A DNA stretch of 64,000 nucleotides from JAOAFZ01 sp964412815 (GCA_964412815.1 CAYPQF010000026.1:358156-422155); one strand, 5' to 3'. Counted from the stretch's first letter, positions 35,196 through 44,865 are shown. Numbers and translations: made by a program. The notes: a model not told the origin generated them from the sequence alone.

Positions 35196-35558
35196 CTACA
35201 CGAAATGTTGTATTTTGGAGATAAATGTCTCCATACTAAAAGGTTTTTTAATATAATCATCCGCTCCGGCCTGCTGTGCTTTTTCCTCAATATGCACATC
35301 AGCAGTCATCAAGAGGATAGGGATCTCTTTACTCTCATCATTTTGTTTGATCTGACGGGCAATGTCTCTCCCGTCTCCCCCGTTCATATGGACATCAAGA
35401 CAAATCAGATCCGGTTTATGTATTTCTGCATATAATGTCTCAAGCACCATAGAAGGATTGCTAAATACCCGCACTTGATATCCGTTTTCAGGAAGGAGGA
35501 TTTGCATCACCTCGAGGATGCTGCGTTCATCTTCGACAATCCAGATTGTTTTGTTCAT
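35196..35558 (-). CDS. Response regulator, receiver domain only
   Basis: 120 residues from the ATG at 35558; the longer frame to 35846 is rejected because GATAAT ends 6 nt before this ATG and the receiver starts here (M-N-K-T-I-W-I-V-E-D-E). Phospho-acceptor Asp in L-I-C-L-D-V-H-M, then M-T-A and K-K-P-F-S. No kinase gene adjoins it; it may serve the kinase at 20-23 kb or another one. Confidence 0.9.
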   Translation of the reverse strand: MNKTIWIVEDERSILEVMQILLPENGYQVRVFSNPSMVLETLYAEIHKPDLICLDVHMNGGDGRDIARQIKQNDESKEIPILLMTADVHIEEKAQQAGADDYIKKPFSMETFISKIQHFV

Positions 35559-35673
35559 AACTGTATTATCTGTTTCGTATTTCAAAGTCTTTGTAATAGG
35601 ACGGTAATAAATAAGAAAGAACGTCAGGACAACTCTTTTCAACATTCCTCCACAGTCATATAATGGGAGATGT

Positions 35674-36768
35674 ATGAAACAGAATGCACAATTTATACCC
35701 GGCTTGAAACTCAATGAGATGTTTGCGCGGGATACCGTTATTCCGTTAATACAGCGGTTTTTCCCCGATCTCAAGTACTCGCTGGGTCTGGTCGGACATG
35801 GCTCTGATGTGATCCAAGCAGACACTCCCGAATCGATGGACCACAACTGGGGACCGCACCTGCATATTTTTTTTACTGAAGCAGATTATATTACCCATAA
35901 AGAAGCAGTAGACGATATGCTCAAGCGGAATCTTCCCTATACGTACAAAGGATTTGCCACCCACTTTAAACCCGGAAACCGCTATCTAAAAGAAGTTCCG
36001 GTAATTAAAAAGAGCGGACTGGTTCGCCATCTCTTTGAGTTCTGGACTCCCCGCTCTTTTTTTATGCATTATCTGGGCTTTGATATTAACCGGGAGGTGT
36101 CCTACCGGGACTGGTTACTGTTTCCTCAACAGTCACTGGTTGAGGTTACCTCCGGCAAATTGTTTCACGACGATCTCGGGGTTCAGAAACTGCGTGATAC
36201 CTTTGCATACTATCCCGATGATATCTGGCGTTACATGATGCGGGTGCAGTGGGGCAAGATTCTGGACGAGGTGGTGATCCAGGCCAGGAACGGTGAGGTG
36301 GGAGACCATGTAGGGTCGATGATGGTAACGGCTCGCACAGTGGAGAAAATTATGTTTCTCTGCTTTTTAATGGAGCGTACCTACGTGCCGTACAGCAAGT
36401 GGTTTGGCACCATGTTCCAGCGCCTAAAGAATGCTAGAACAATCTATCCTCGCATCCTGGAGGTATTGCAATGTACCGATTGGGAAGAACGCCAGTACAA
36501 GCTTGCCCGGGTTTATCAACACTTGGGGAGGTTGCACAATAAGCTGGGTATTACCAAACCACTGACCACCAAGCTCATCTCGTACTTCGGCAGAAATTAC
36601 AAGATTATTGATGTCTGGGAGTATGTGCATGAGATTGAGAAAACCATTCAGAATAAAACACTCCGCAGCATGAAGTACCCCTTGGGCAGTGTTGATCAGT
36701 TTATTGACCATGCCCGTATCAATCACATGGATTATTTTTACCTGGAGCTGGAGAATGTGCTTCGCTAA
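35674..36768 (+). CDS. DUF4037 nucleotidyltransferase-like protein
   Basis: 364 residues. G-H-G-S-D followed about 15 residues later by D-H-N-W-G-P is the DUF4037 signature, a nucleotidyltransferase-fold family found in bacteria. The rest is helical. TATAAT lies 9 nt before the ATG. The gene ends 20 nt before the phosphodiesterase gene. The substrate is unknown; some relatives sit near antibiotic-resistance-type transferases. Confidence 0.82.
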   Translation: MKQNAQFIPGLKLNEMFARDTVIPLIQRFFPDLKYSLGLVGHGSDVIQADTPESMDHNWGPHLHIFFTEADYITHKEAVDDMLKRNLPYTYKGFATHFKPGNRYLKEVPVIKKSGLVRHLFEFWTPRSFFMHYLGFDINREVSYRDWLLFPQQSLVEVTSGKLFHDDLGVQKLRDTFAYYPDDIWRYMMRVQWGKILDEVVIQARNGEVGDHVGSMMVTARTVEKIMFLCFLMERTYVPYSKWFGTMFQRLKNARTIYPRILEVLQCTDWEERQYKLARVYQHLGRLHNKLGITKPLTTKLISYFGRNYKIIDVWEYVHEIEKTIQNKTLRSMKYPLGSVDQFIDHARINHMDYFYLELENVLR

Positions 36769-36787
36769 TTAACAGTTGTACCTATTT

Positions 36788-38071
36788 ATGTTACACACCT
36801 CACTTGTAGAGACCATCAAGGCAGACCGGCAACGTGACTCGTTTTTATATCCCTATTATGGTAAGTACTCAATCGCTGATGTAGGGCCCAGTATTCTTGC
36901 TTATTTAGGGGCACCCAACGGAAGGGCTACACTCCCTGAGGATTTTTTACCCAAGGGATATAACCGGATACTACTGTTTATGGTTGACGGTTTTGGACTG
37001 GACCATTTCCAGGAATATCAACACCAGGTTCCGGTACTGAACCGGCTGGCTCAGGCATCAGAGATCTATCCGATCACCTCGGTCTTCCCCTCAACGACAC
37101 CCGCTGCACTGACGGCTATTCATACCGGCATTACGCCGCAGGAGCACGGATTGCCGGAGTGGACCGTGTACTTTGAAGAGTTCGGCAGTATCATTGAGAC
37201 TTTTCCGTTTAAGCCGATTATGTCAGCACAACGGGAAGAGCTCTTGCAGATGGGTGGAACCCCACAGATGCTCTACGACGGTCCAACTGTCTATTCACAA
37301 CTTAAAGATGCCGATATCCCCTCCTATGTCTTTATCAGTCATGAGTACGGACAGAGTCCCTATTCCCGGATGGTACAACAGGGCAGCACTGTTATTCCGT
37401 TTATAGATTATCAGGATCTGTTTGTAAAGCTCCGTGAGCGTTTGCGGGATCATCAGGAACCGGGTTACTTTTTCGTCTACTGGAGCCATATTGACAGTAT
37501 TCAACATGTGTTTGGTCCTCGCAGTCCGGAACACCTGAGTGCGATGCAGTCGTTTTCAACCTTTATGACGGACCATCTCTTTTCTCAGATGCAACCACAG
37601 GAAATAGACGATCTGCTCTTTCTGATGATGGCAGATCACGGTCATACCAGCATCAAGGGAGAAGATATTATTTTCTTAAATAACTACTTGCCCCTGGAGC
37701 AAAGTTATCTCCACAGCCCTTCCAAAAAATCAATTCAGCCGACCGGATCTCCGCATGATGTGTTTTTGCATATCTATAAACCACGGATTCAAGAAACGCT
37801 GGAGTACCTTAAAAAGGAACTGGATGGAAAAGCAGAAGTAATTACCACTATGGAGGCTATTGGACGGGGACTCTTCGGATTAAACCAGCCCACTCAACGC
37901 TTTCTTAAACGAATTGGGGACATCCTGATTCTGCCCTATCCAGGAACTCATGTCTGGTACAAACATGATCCGGCCGGGCACTATGGCAACAAGGGGATTC
38001 ATGGCGGATTAACCGAAGCCGAGATGTTGACGCCGTTTGTGGTGGCACCGTTTGCTGACTTGTGTGGATAG
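36788..38071 (+). CDS. Alkaline phosphatase family / type I phosphodiesterase
   Basis: 427 residues from the ATG at 36788 (an in-frame TTG at 36776 is possible). M-V-D-G-F-G-L supplies metal-binding Asp, P-S-T-T-P the nucleophilic Thr, H-I-D-S-I-Q-H and A-D-H-G-H the other metal ligands, with a late H-G-G-L. It belongs to the nucleotide pyrophosphatase/phosphodiesterase superfamily. No signal peptide is visible, so it may be cytoplasmic. Ends with TAG, showing that TAG is a real stop in this genome. Confidence 0.9.
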   Translation: MLHTSLVETIKADRQRDSFLYPYYGKYSIADVGPSILAYLGAPNGRATLPEDFLPKGYNRILLFMVDGFGLDHFQEYQHQVPVLNRLAQASEIYPITSVFPSTTPAALTAIHTGITPQEHGLPEWTVYFEEFGSIIETFPFKPIMSAQREELLQMGGTPQMLYDGPTVYSQLKDADIPSYVFISHEYGQSPYSRMVQQGSTVIPFIDYQDLFVKLRERLRDHQEPGYFFVYWSHIDSIQHVFGPRSPEHLSAMQSFSTFMTDHLFSQMQPQEIDDLLFLMMADHGHTSIKGEDIIFLNNYLPLEQSYLHSPSKKSIQPTGSPHDVFLHIYKPRIQETLEYLKKELDGKAEVITTMEAIGRGLFGLNQPTQRFLKRIGDILILPYPGTHVWYKHDPAGHYGNKGIHGGLTEAEMLTPFVVAPFADLCG

Positions 38072-38079
38072 AAGGAGAA

Positions 38080-38361
38080 TTATTCTTTTGCAGCAGCAGC
38101 TCTGCGCGCTTTCATTTCTTTCAGGTGTTTTTCCTTTTGTTCCAGTCTGCTTTGCATCTGAGCCTTCTTTTCTTTTTGCTCCTGAATACGTTGATCACGA
38201 CATGATTGATTCAGACACTCGTAAGTTGTGCTGGTAACAGGATTAGCCTGTCCTTCTTCTAGTTGGGTAACCTGTTTTGTCATTTGCACAGGGCCTCCAC
38301 AGATTGGACATTTTCGGGGGTTTTGTTGTGGGTATCGGGTTTCTATACACTCATTATACAC
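38080..38361 (-). CDS. Small zinc-ribbon protein with a basic helical tail
   Basis: About 93 residues. C-P-I-C-G-G-P and a second pair C-L-N-Q-S-C form a zinc ribbon; the C-terminus is a long basic helix ending in Ala repeats. The start is uncertain: the open frame reaches 38496, but the upstream part looks non-coding. GTG at 38361 is possible. A TATAAT element just downstream of it would start transcription at an ATA codon (38346), which could be an unusual start. Family not known. Confidence 0.6.
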   Translation of the reverse strand: MYNECIETRYPQQNPRKCPICGGPVQMTKQVTQLEEGQANPVTSTTYECLNQSCRDQRIQEQKEKKAQMQSRLEQKEKHLKEMKARRAAAAKE

Positions 38362-38501
38362 GATTTTTACCCTTAATTTCCAGGAATGCGGTCTTCCATG
38401 AGCGTGTATTACACCGTTCTTCTTACAGAGTATCCATCCTTCAATGACAGTGCTCCCACATAGGTACCGTATTCTATATCTAACAATTATTAACATCTCG
38501 T

Positions 38502-39386
38502 ATGTATATGAATCTGAGAACTATTATGATAACCATTAGTGCACTTCTGCTTGCATTCCGGATTTTAGAAGGAGTAGTTGTTGCTATGGAGGTGCTCCCC
38601 GAACAGCTGCCAGTCGCTGTCTCCATTGCCCAGGACACTAATGACGATGATGATATTGAAGAAGAACAAAATGCGGAAAAAGAAGAGCGAAGAGAAAACA
38701 AGCGTGAACAAAAAGAAACTGAAAAGCAGACTAAAAAACCAGCGCCAACCGCAACACCCGTACCATCCGCTTCGAATACCGATGATGATGATGTAGCCTC
38801 ACCCATCGATCGCGTTGTCCCTACCATTCCTCCCGAAACAACAGCAGCACCTACCAACGGTGTGAGAAAACCTCCTGAGCGTATTACGATAACGCCTGCC
38901 ATTACCGGTGATACACGGGCTGTATCACCCACACCATATGTTTCACCTGTGCCACCCGTGAAAACCGATGACCCTGATACAACGGGAGGCACAACATCAG
39001 ACACAAAAGCTCCCCCAAAAGAACCCGTTGTACCTGATCCTAAAACCGAGCCGGAAAAAGTAGCCATGGCAGTTAACATTCATAAAGACCAACCCGCGGC
39101 TATTGTTCCTCCACAACAAGAAGAACGTGAAGAAGAACCTCAATCACCTGCCTTGGTCGAAACGGTACAAAGACAAGTTCAGACCATTGCTCCTCCTTTG
39201 GGCGGATTTATGGAACATTTACAAGACAATCTCTATCTCTCAAATAGCTTAACTCCTGAACAGACAGAACAGTTCACAAATCTCGCATTACTGTTTCTCT
39301 TTGTGGGATCGGTACTCATCCAGCCAATTCCGCTGGGACATCTATTTAAAAGAAACGTAACTATCCCTTCACGTAACGTACAGTAA
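38502..39386 (+). CDS. Secreted or anchored Pro/Thr-rich protein
   Basis: 294 residues: hydrophobic signal-like segment (8-27), a Lys/Glu-rich stretch (45-75), a long Pro/Thr/Asp-rich region (75-215) that is probably extended and external, and a hydrophobic helix near the C-terminus (263-282) followed by basic residues. This looks like a cell-wall-spanning stalk. An ATG two codons downstream (38508) is equally possible. No family recognised. Confidence 0.6.
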   Translation: MYMNLRTIMITISALLLAFRILEGVVVAMEVLPEQLPVAVSIAQDTNDDDDIEEEQNAEKEERRENKREQKETEKQTKKPAPTATPVPSASNTDDDDVASPIDRVVPTIPPETTAAPTNGVRKPPERITITPAITGDTRAVSPTPYVSPVPPVKTDDPDTTGGTTSDTKAPPKEPVVPDPKTEPEKVAMAVNIHKDQPAAIVPPQQEEREEEPQSPALVETVQRQVQTIAPPLGGFMEHLQDNLYLSNSLTPEQTEQFTNLALLFLFVGSVLIQPIPLGHLFKRNVTIPSRNVQ

Positions 39387-39453
39387 TTTTACTTCACCTA
39401 TTATAGCAGTCTGAAACTACCCGTAGCATTGACTTGTTCCGTTGGAAAATGTA

Positions 39454-39482
39454 AAATCGCTTTTGAGCGATAAAAGCGATTT
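39454..39482. repeat. 11-bp perfect inverted repeat
   Basis: AAATCGCTTTT (39454-39464) and AAAAGCGATTT (39472-39482) with a 7-nt loop, lying 33 nt before the ATG of the next gene. It could be an operator for that gene or a terminator for the previous one; T residues after the stem are few. Confidence 0.6.
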
Positions 39483-39515
39483 CACTATTATTAAAAATTA
39501 GTGTATACTTTTGCT

Positions 39516-40376
39516 ATGAATGAAGAAATGTATCAATTTAAGTTGACCTTTGATGGAAATTTAGTTGAGAATAGCGTAGATGCGTTTGATATTGCTAATA
39601 CTATTCTTGCCACAAGCGCAGCTCTTAAAGAGATTGCAGAAATAAGGTATGGTAAAGAAAAAGCGGAGTCAATCAAAATAAACATAAACGCATTTAAGGA
39701 AGGTTCTCTGATCTCCGAATTTCTTATTTTTGTAAATGAGCAAACACCCGGTGTTCTGATGCTTATGCCAGGACTAGCTAAAAAAGGATACGAAGTTGGA
39801 AAAGAAATATTAAGCACCTTATCAACTGTAATTGATATTAAACAAAAATTACAAGGTAAGAAGCCTGATGAAGTCAAACAGCTTGATGCTAATAATATTC
39901 AGATAACAGGTAACGGACATACTTTTGTAACTAATTACTATGATTTTAGAGCATTACAAGATAAGACAGTTGCTCGGAACGTAGCAAAAGCAATACAACC
40001 ACTTCTAAAGCCACAATCGGAAGTTACATCCATCAAACTAAATGAAGATGGAACTGAACTAACTGAAATCACAAAAGAAACAGCGCCTTACTTGGGGAAT
40101 GGTGAAGATATGCAAACTGTAAGCAACATTAAATATAAGGGCACAATAAGTAAAATTGATAGAAAGGTTTGTAGCGGTTATATTGATGTAGGCAGCAAGC
40201 GAATATCTTTCAACTATCCAAAGGATTTTCCTCAAGACAAGTACGCAATACTGGTTGAATCTTTACGATCACAAATACAAATATACCTTATCGGTGAAGT
40301 TATTATGGACTTTGAATCAAACCCGCGGCTTATTAATGTTAAAGATGTTGAGTCCGATTTAAAGCTTTTTGAATGA
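39516..40376 (+). CDS. Hypothetical protein beside an insertion sequence
   Basis: 286 residues from the ATG at 39516 (TATACT ends 6 nt before it). Soluble except for one weakly hydrophobic stretch (about 75-95, V-L-M-L-M-P-G). The C-terminal 80 residues are beta-rich (I-K-Y-K-G-T-I-S-K-I-D). AT-richer codon use than the genes before it suggests recent gain. Not recognised. Confidence 0.65.
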   Translation: MNEEMYQFKLTFDGNLVENSVDAFDIANTILATSAALKEIAEIRYGKEKAESIKININAFKEGSLISEFLIFVNEQTPGVLMLMPGLAKKGYEVGKEILSTLSTVIDIKQKLQGKKPDEVKQLDANNIQITGNGHTFVTNYYDFRALQDKTVARNVAKAIQPLLKPQSEVTSIKLNEDGTELTEITKETAPYLGNGEDMQTVSNIKYKGTISKIDRKVCSGYIDVGSKRISFNYPKDFPQDKYAILVESLRSQIQIYLIGEVIMDFESNPRLINVKDVESDLKLFE

Positions 40377-40406
40377 AAACCTTTACTAAACGCACATTCC
40401 AGAAGA

Positions 40407-41276
40407 TCATCGAGTTAGCTTCACAACCTGTCCAAGTAGAAGATCAAAAAGTGGAACTGCAACAGTCCGATGATTGTAGCGATACACAAACTCATTTACG
40501 TAAGTCTGTAAAAACTTCGGAGAAACAGCGTGATACGTCCCATCAATAGAACGCTTCATCTGTGACCAGAACCCCTCAATAGTATTGGTATGACAATTTC
40601 CCTTCACGTATTCCTTGCGACCATGATTTACTTTCGAGTGAGTATAGCCGTGCTTTGCCACATTCCGATAGCTCAAATATTCATCAGTCATAACATGGCT
40701 TCCCAGCTTCACATATGCCTTAACGAGCGGAATTACGGTTGATTGCTTTGTATTTACGGCAACTGTTGCTTTTACTTCACCTTTGCGCTCTACCATGCCG
40801 ATTACAGGTGTTTTATTCTCTGAACCTCGTCCACGCTTACCCTTATGACGGCCTCCATAATATGTTTCATCTACCTCTATCAAGTTTGAGAGAGCTTCTT
40901 TATTCTGGTCAAACAGTTCACGGATTTGCTTTCCTATTCTCCACGCTGTTTTATATGTTACGCCTAAATGCCGTTCCAGCTCTTTAGCTGATACGCCATT
41001 TTTTGAGACTGAAAACAGGTAGATAGCATAGAACCACTTTTTAAGGTCTGTATCTGATTTATGGAAGATCGTTCCTGCAAGTGGGCTGATTTGGTGTCCA
41101 CAATATTGGCAAGAATATACCTTTTTAGAAGCGATACGATAAAAGTTAGTTTTCTTTTTGCATGATGGACAGGTTTTGAGAGTTCCGTAACGTGAGAGGA
41201 ATATTTCATGTAAACAGGCATCTTCATTTGGATACTTTTCGTGGAAGCTGTTTATAGTAAATCTAACTTTCATCAT
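40407..41276 (-). mobile_element. IS1595-family transposase
   Basis: 289 residues. N-terminal zinc ribbon C36-x2-C39 and C56-x2-C59, helix-turn-helix region (95-115), and the catalytic domain with D136 in V-D-E-T-Y-Y-G-G, D198 in M-T-D-E-Y and the H-T-N-T-I-E-G-F-W-S segment near 229-238. This is the ISXO2-like DDE domain of IS1595. The frame is intact. I could not find convincing terminal inverted repeats or a target duplication by eye, so the ends of the element are not given. Confidence 0.92.
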
Positions 41277-41771
41277 AACCTATTCTATCATGGTGCATAC
41301 GTGATGTCAAGGGATAGTTACGTAAATAATTATTGCCCATACCTATTAAATTGATTGTTGGAGATGGCGAATCTAAACAGGAGTAGTTTTGAGTATATTT
41401 TTCAATACCGAAGTAAATTCTTTTACAATTTTTTTCTGTCATTCATATATTAACAATTCTAACCTTAGAACCAAACTTCTAAAATCCTCCGCATTCCAGG
41501 CTACACAAACAACCTCTTTCTCTATTTAAGTAGTGCTTCAGTCTGAGTACAATCATGCTGAGCGTGCCGGACTAGACCCTTTCGATCCTGTAGAGCGTGT
41601 CTTGCTGTTGAGGCTATATGAGACATTTGAGACAGTATAAAAAAGGGGTGTCTTACCTAAATAAATAAACCATTACATATGTTTTATATTTATGATTATC
41701 AAAACAATCTATGTTAAACAAAAGTTTGGCATTGAACATTTGTAAGAAATTGGATATAATTGCATCCCCGT
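41277..41771. other. Intergenic stretch with first repeat copy
   Basis: 495 nt without a supported gene. It contains repeat copy 1 (41461-41560) and, at its end, a TATAAT (41755-41760) 11 nt before the next ATG. Nothing else is recognisable. Confidence 0.6.
41461..41560. repeat. tRNA-Gln flank repeat, copy 1
   Basis: 100 nt that match 43147-43246 and 48434-48534 with scattered changes; the shared core includes CAAACAACCTCTTTC and AAGTAGTGCTTC. Similarity stops at GCTG, exactly where the other copies enter tRNA sequence. Probably an old att-type boundary or the original downstream flank of the tRNA. Confidence 0.85.
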
Positions 41772-42374
41772 ATGGGAGCACTTTACAATATAACTATGAA
41801 GAACACCACTGTCACGTTCATTCCGAAACGGTACGATGTACATGCACAGCCATGGATTCCATTTGGTGCTCCAAATAAAGAGGAGTACGAACGATGGAGC
41901 CCTGAGGTGTGCGGCATTTGCTGCCTGAAGATGGCCGGAGATGCGTTGGGTACAACTCAACAGCTCTCTGTGTATAAGCTTGCAATGGAAACCCTACAGA
42001 AAGGGGGCTTTAAGCTTAACCCTGATGGATCAATTGAAGGAGTGTTTCATAAACCTCTTCTTGAAGTAGCCCGTTCACACGGGTTAGATGGAACCCTCGA
42101 GAGGGATTTTTCTCTCAAGAAGGTTAGCCGGATACTTCAAAAAGGTGGGATGGCAATACTCTCAATTGATAAAGCCAAAGTTAACCCTGCTTTAAAGGGT
42201 GGACACTTGGTGCTGGTGTGGCATCGTGATGAAGAGAAGAAAACTTTTCTGATTCACGATTCGGAACGGCTTCTATCAGAATCGGGAGAAAGCATATCAA
42301 TGCCGGAAGCTGATCTGATGAAGATATCGAATAACCGGGGCATTTCAGTCTTCACAAGGAGAAACAACTCATGA
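41772..42374 (+). CDS. C39-like cysteine peptidase
   Basis: 200 residues from the ATG at 41772. E-V-C-G-I-C-C-L-K-M gives Cys47 as candidate nucleophile, G-G-H-L-V-L-V-W the His, and F-L-I-H-D-S the Asp, the order of peptidase C39-like domains. No signal peptide, so the target is probably cytoplasmic or the protein is exported by other means. It lies in cargo segment A between repeat copies 1 and 2, converging with the HNH gene 7 nt downstream. Confidence 0.78.
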   Translation: MGALYNITMKNTTVTFIPKRYDVHAQPWIPFGAPNKEEYERWSPEVCGICCLKMAGDALGTTQQLSVYKLAMETLQKGGFKLNPDGSIEGVFHKPLLEVARSHGLDGTLERDFSLKKVSRILQKGGMAILSIDKAKVNPALKGGHLVLVWHRDEEKKTFLIHDSERLLSESGESISMPEADLMKISNNRGISVFTRRNNS

Positions 42375-42381
42375 ATACGAG

Positions 42382-43116
42382 TTATCGACCATGTATTGCA
42401 TCTAAGCCTCCCTCTGCCTCAATTGGCCATTCTAATGGCCAAATAAGATTGTTTTTGTAAGGTCTTATAGTTTGCATGACTTTTGTGTTACATTTTAATT
42501 CCATAATCACGTTCATATTATGCCCCATCAGTTCAAATACAAGCGGACCGATCGCTAACACTGCTTTCCATGCAAAACCACCGCTGTTAGCTTGATTTTT
42601 GACTTCTTGATAAATATCCGGTTTTACGTTTACGGATGGAATCTGTCTAATACTAAAGCTTGCTATTGGATCTTTATTATCCTGTCCGTGTCTCATTCTC
42701 CAACCAACATTAACCATAATTCTATCAGTTGGTAATTTACTTTCATATATTTCTTTATATGATTCCGATGTAATTTTTATACTACCCGGAGTTGCTTGAT
42801 TTAACATTAAGACTGTTTTTTGAGCCCAAAATGAAATAATTGATTGTTTTAGATTACTCACTTCTAGTTTTTCCAACGCAATCATTTCATTAAATATAGG
42901 TCTGAATTTAACTTCTAATTCTGACATCCACCCTTCATTACAGTCTTTACATACTACTTTCGCTTGATGATCAAAAGGCTGAGTAATCCATTGTTTCTTA
43001 GTACTCGTAAATTCGTTTATTACTGTCTCAATGGGATAATGCATTCTTAACCATTTGGGGAACACGTGTTCTTTGGTAAGTGACGTTTTTTGGCAGAAAA
43101 GACATTGATTATTCAT
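42382..43116 (-). CDS. HNH-type nuclease-like protein
   Basis: 244 residues. C5-x2-C8, E-H-V-F-P-K-W with His17, and C56-x2-C59-N form the zinc-framed HNH core; residues 65-244 are of unknown function. HNH proteins of this shape occur in mobile and defence contexts. TAGAAT ends 6 nt before the ATG. Together with the peptidase it fills cargo segment A. Confidence 0.75.
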   Translation of the reverse strand: MNNQCLFCQKTSLTKEHVFPKWLRMHYPIETVINEFTSTKKQWITQPFDHQAKVVCKDCNEGWMSELEVKFRPIFNEMIALEKLEVSNLKQSIISFWAQKTVLMLNQATPGSIKITSESYKEIYESKLPTDRIMVNVGWRMRHGQDNKDPIASFSIRQIPSVNVKPDIYQEVKNQANSGGFAWKAVLAIGPLVFELMGHNMNVIMELKCNTKVMQTIRPYKNNLIWPLEWPIEAEGGLDAIHGR

Positions 43117-43146
43117 ATCCCTATTCTATATAGTAGGAGTAATCTA

Positions 43147-43264
43147 AACCTTAGAACCACCCTTCGAAAAATCTCCTTATTACAAGCTACACAAACAACC
43201 TCTTTCTCTATTTAAGTAGTGCTTCCGTCTGAGTACAATCATGCTGCCCAGCTAGGATTCGAAC
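43147..43264. repeat. tRNA-Gln flank repeat, copy 2, with tRNA 3' remnant
   Basis: 43147-43246 matches copies 1 and 3. It continues with a 20-nt remnant (43245-43264) of the tRNA-Gln 3' end that differs from the intact gene at one base, then diverges. This is the layout of an attachment site left by integration at the 3' end of a tRNA gene. Confidence 0.88.
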
Positions 43265-43350
43265 TTCTACAGGATACTCTAACATACCATATTTTAGAAA
43301 CTACATTCCCTTCTTTACAAAAGACCGCAAAGCCTAACATGAAACCGTAG

Positions 43351-43390
43351 ATGCAACTTAGTTGCATTTCTTAATGGTGCAAAGTATAAT
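43351..43390 (+). promoter_or_regulatory. Promoter and overlapping palindrome of the PLP operon
   Basis: TTGCAT (43362-43367), 17-nt spacer and TATAAT (43385-43390). The -35 element lies in a palindrome ATGCAAC-TTA-GTTGCAT (43351-43367), which could be a repressor site. The first ATG of the operon is at 43406. Confidence 0.65.
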
Positions 43391-43405
43391 CATCTTTACT
43401 TATAT

Positions 43406-44851
43406 ATGAAAAACCCAAAATACCTCACCGCCGCTATTCACCCAACTGTTAAAGAACATATCTCAGATACTGATGCATTTCACTCTTTAGTCAATACGTA
43501 TGGTTCTCCCTTGAATGTTCTGTTTCCTCAAAATATGGGAGAACTCGTAGAAAAATACAATTGTATTTTTAACGAGTATCGCATCCAGGGAACTGTATAC
43601 TATGCTGCAAAGGCTAATAAATCCAATGCACTCCTTAAGCATCTTTCGACACAACGTGTTAAGGTGGATGTAGCCTCTGTAGCTGAACTACAAGCAGCAT
43701 TAAGTTGTGGCTTTGCCGCAGAACGTATTGAGGCTACAGGACCAAAAAATAATGAATTTCTGTCTTTATGTCTTCTTCATGGCGTGCTCATTAATATCGA
43801 CGACATTGCTGAATTAACCAGAATTATATCGCTTTCAACAAAATTAGAGCTCAAAAGACCAGTTGGAGTGCTTGTTCGCGTCAATGATTTCAGCTCTTCT
43901 ACAACAAAGATCATACAAAAAGACGTTCGTTTCGGGATTAATACAAGCGAACTTCCTAAGGTTCTTGAACTGTTGCAATCTCATAAAGAGCACATTATTT
44001 TTAAAGGGTTTTCGTTTCATTTAGCAACGACAAGCATAAAAGAACGGGCAATTGCATTAGAAAATTGTATAGAACTGACTCTTAACGCAATCGAAAATGG
44101 CTTACACCCTACAGCAATAGATATCGGTGGTGGCTTTAGCCTCAATTACCTTGCATCACAAAAGGAATGGAGTGCGTATGAAACAGCACTAAAAGAATCA
44201 CTCCTTTCCAATAAGCAAACCATGTCATGGAACAACTCTGGGTTAGGCTTTTGGGCAGAAAAGGGAACTATTCGAGGCTCCGCAAAATTCTCTGCGTTTT
44301 ATAATCCAATTTCTCAGTTTGACGAGCTGAAACAGGTGTTATCAACGGTATCAACTAAACACGGTTTAGCCCTTGGACAGCTCATTTCTGAATTGGGGTT
44401 TAAACTGTTTATTGAACCGGGCAGATCCTTACTCGATCAGGTTGGCATTACCGCAGCCAGGGTAATGTACGTTAAAAAATCACTTCAAAATGAGAATTTA
44501 CTTGTTCTGGAAATGAACCGCTCAAACCTGAATGCTCAGGATCTGGAGTTTATGTCCGATCCTATTCTTATTAAAAAAACTCCACCCCAAATAAATGAAC
44601 CCTTTGAGTGTTTTTTAGTCGGCAACCTCTGTCTTCCTCACGATTTTATAACCCGGCGTAAAGTGTACTTTAAGCAAACACCAGAAGCAGGCGATATTCT
44701 TGTTTTTATAAATACAGCCGGTTACTTTATGGACTTTGATGAAAGCGAAACACTTCGGCAGCGTGTTGCGCGAAAAGTTGCAGTTGTTAAGGAGCATAAC
44801 ACGTTTAGCACCTATTTGGATGAAACATTCCCAATAGGAACAGATTATTAA
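43406..44851 (+). CDS. Y4yA-family PLP-dependent decarboxylase-like enzyme
   Basis: 481 residues, fold type III (ornithine/diaminopimelate decarboxylase-like). PLP Lys69 in Y-Y-A-A-K-A-N-K-S, I-D-I-G-G-G-F for phosphate binding, E-P-G-R-S-L-L-D-Q and G-N-L-C-L-P-H-D near the C-terminus. The stretches S-P-L-N-V-L-F-P and I-E-A-T-G-P-K-N fit the Y4yA family rather than LysA. It is the first gene of a five-gene operon with a cysteine-synthase-like enzyme and a SerK/SbnI-like protein. The substrate is unknown; SbnH of staphyloferrin B synthesis is a distant functional parallel. Confidence 0.88.
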   Translation: MKNPKYLTAAIHPTVKEHISDTDAFHSLVNTYGSPLNVLFPQNMGELVEKYNCIFNEYRIQGTVYYAAKANKSNALLKHLSTQRVKVDVASVAELQAALSCGFAAERIEATGPKNNEFLSLCLLHGVLINIDDIAELTRIISLSTKLELKRPVGVLVRVNDFSSSTTKIIQKDVRFGINTSELPKVLELLQSHKEHIIFKGFSFHLATTSIKERAIALENCIELTLNAIENGLHPTAIDIGGGFSLNYLASQKEWSAYETALKESLLSNKQTMSWNNSGLGFWAEKGTIRGSAKFSAFYNPISQFDELKQVLSTVSTKHGLALGQLISELGFKLFIEPGRSLLDQVGITAARVMYVKKSLQNENLLVLEMNRSNLNAQDLEFMSDPILIKKTPPQINEPFECFLVGNLCLPHDFITRRKVYFKQTPEAGDILVFINTAGYFMDFDESETLRQRVARKVAVVKEHNTFSTYLDETFPIGTDY

Positions 44852-44865
44852 ATTTTCCACCCAAA

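Noticed and set aside
40377..41340. Terminal inverted repeats of the IS1595 element
   Set aside because: No matching ends or target duplication could be seen on either side by eye.
43245..43264. A second tRNA-Gln gene
   Set aside because: Only 20 nt of the 3' end are present; the anticodon and D arms are missing.
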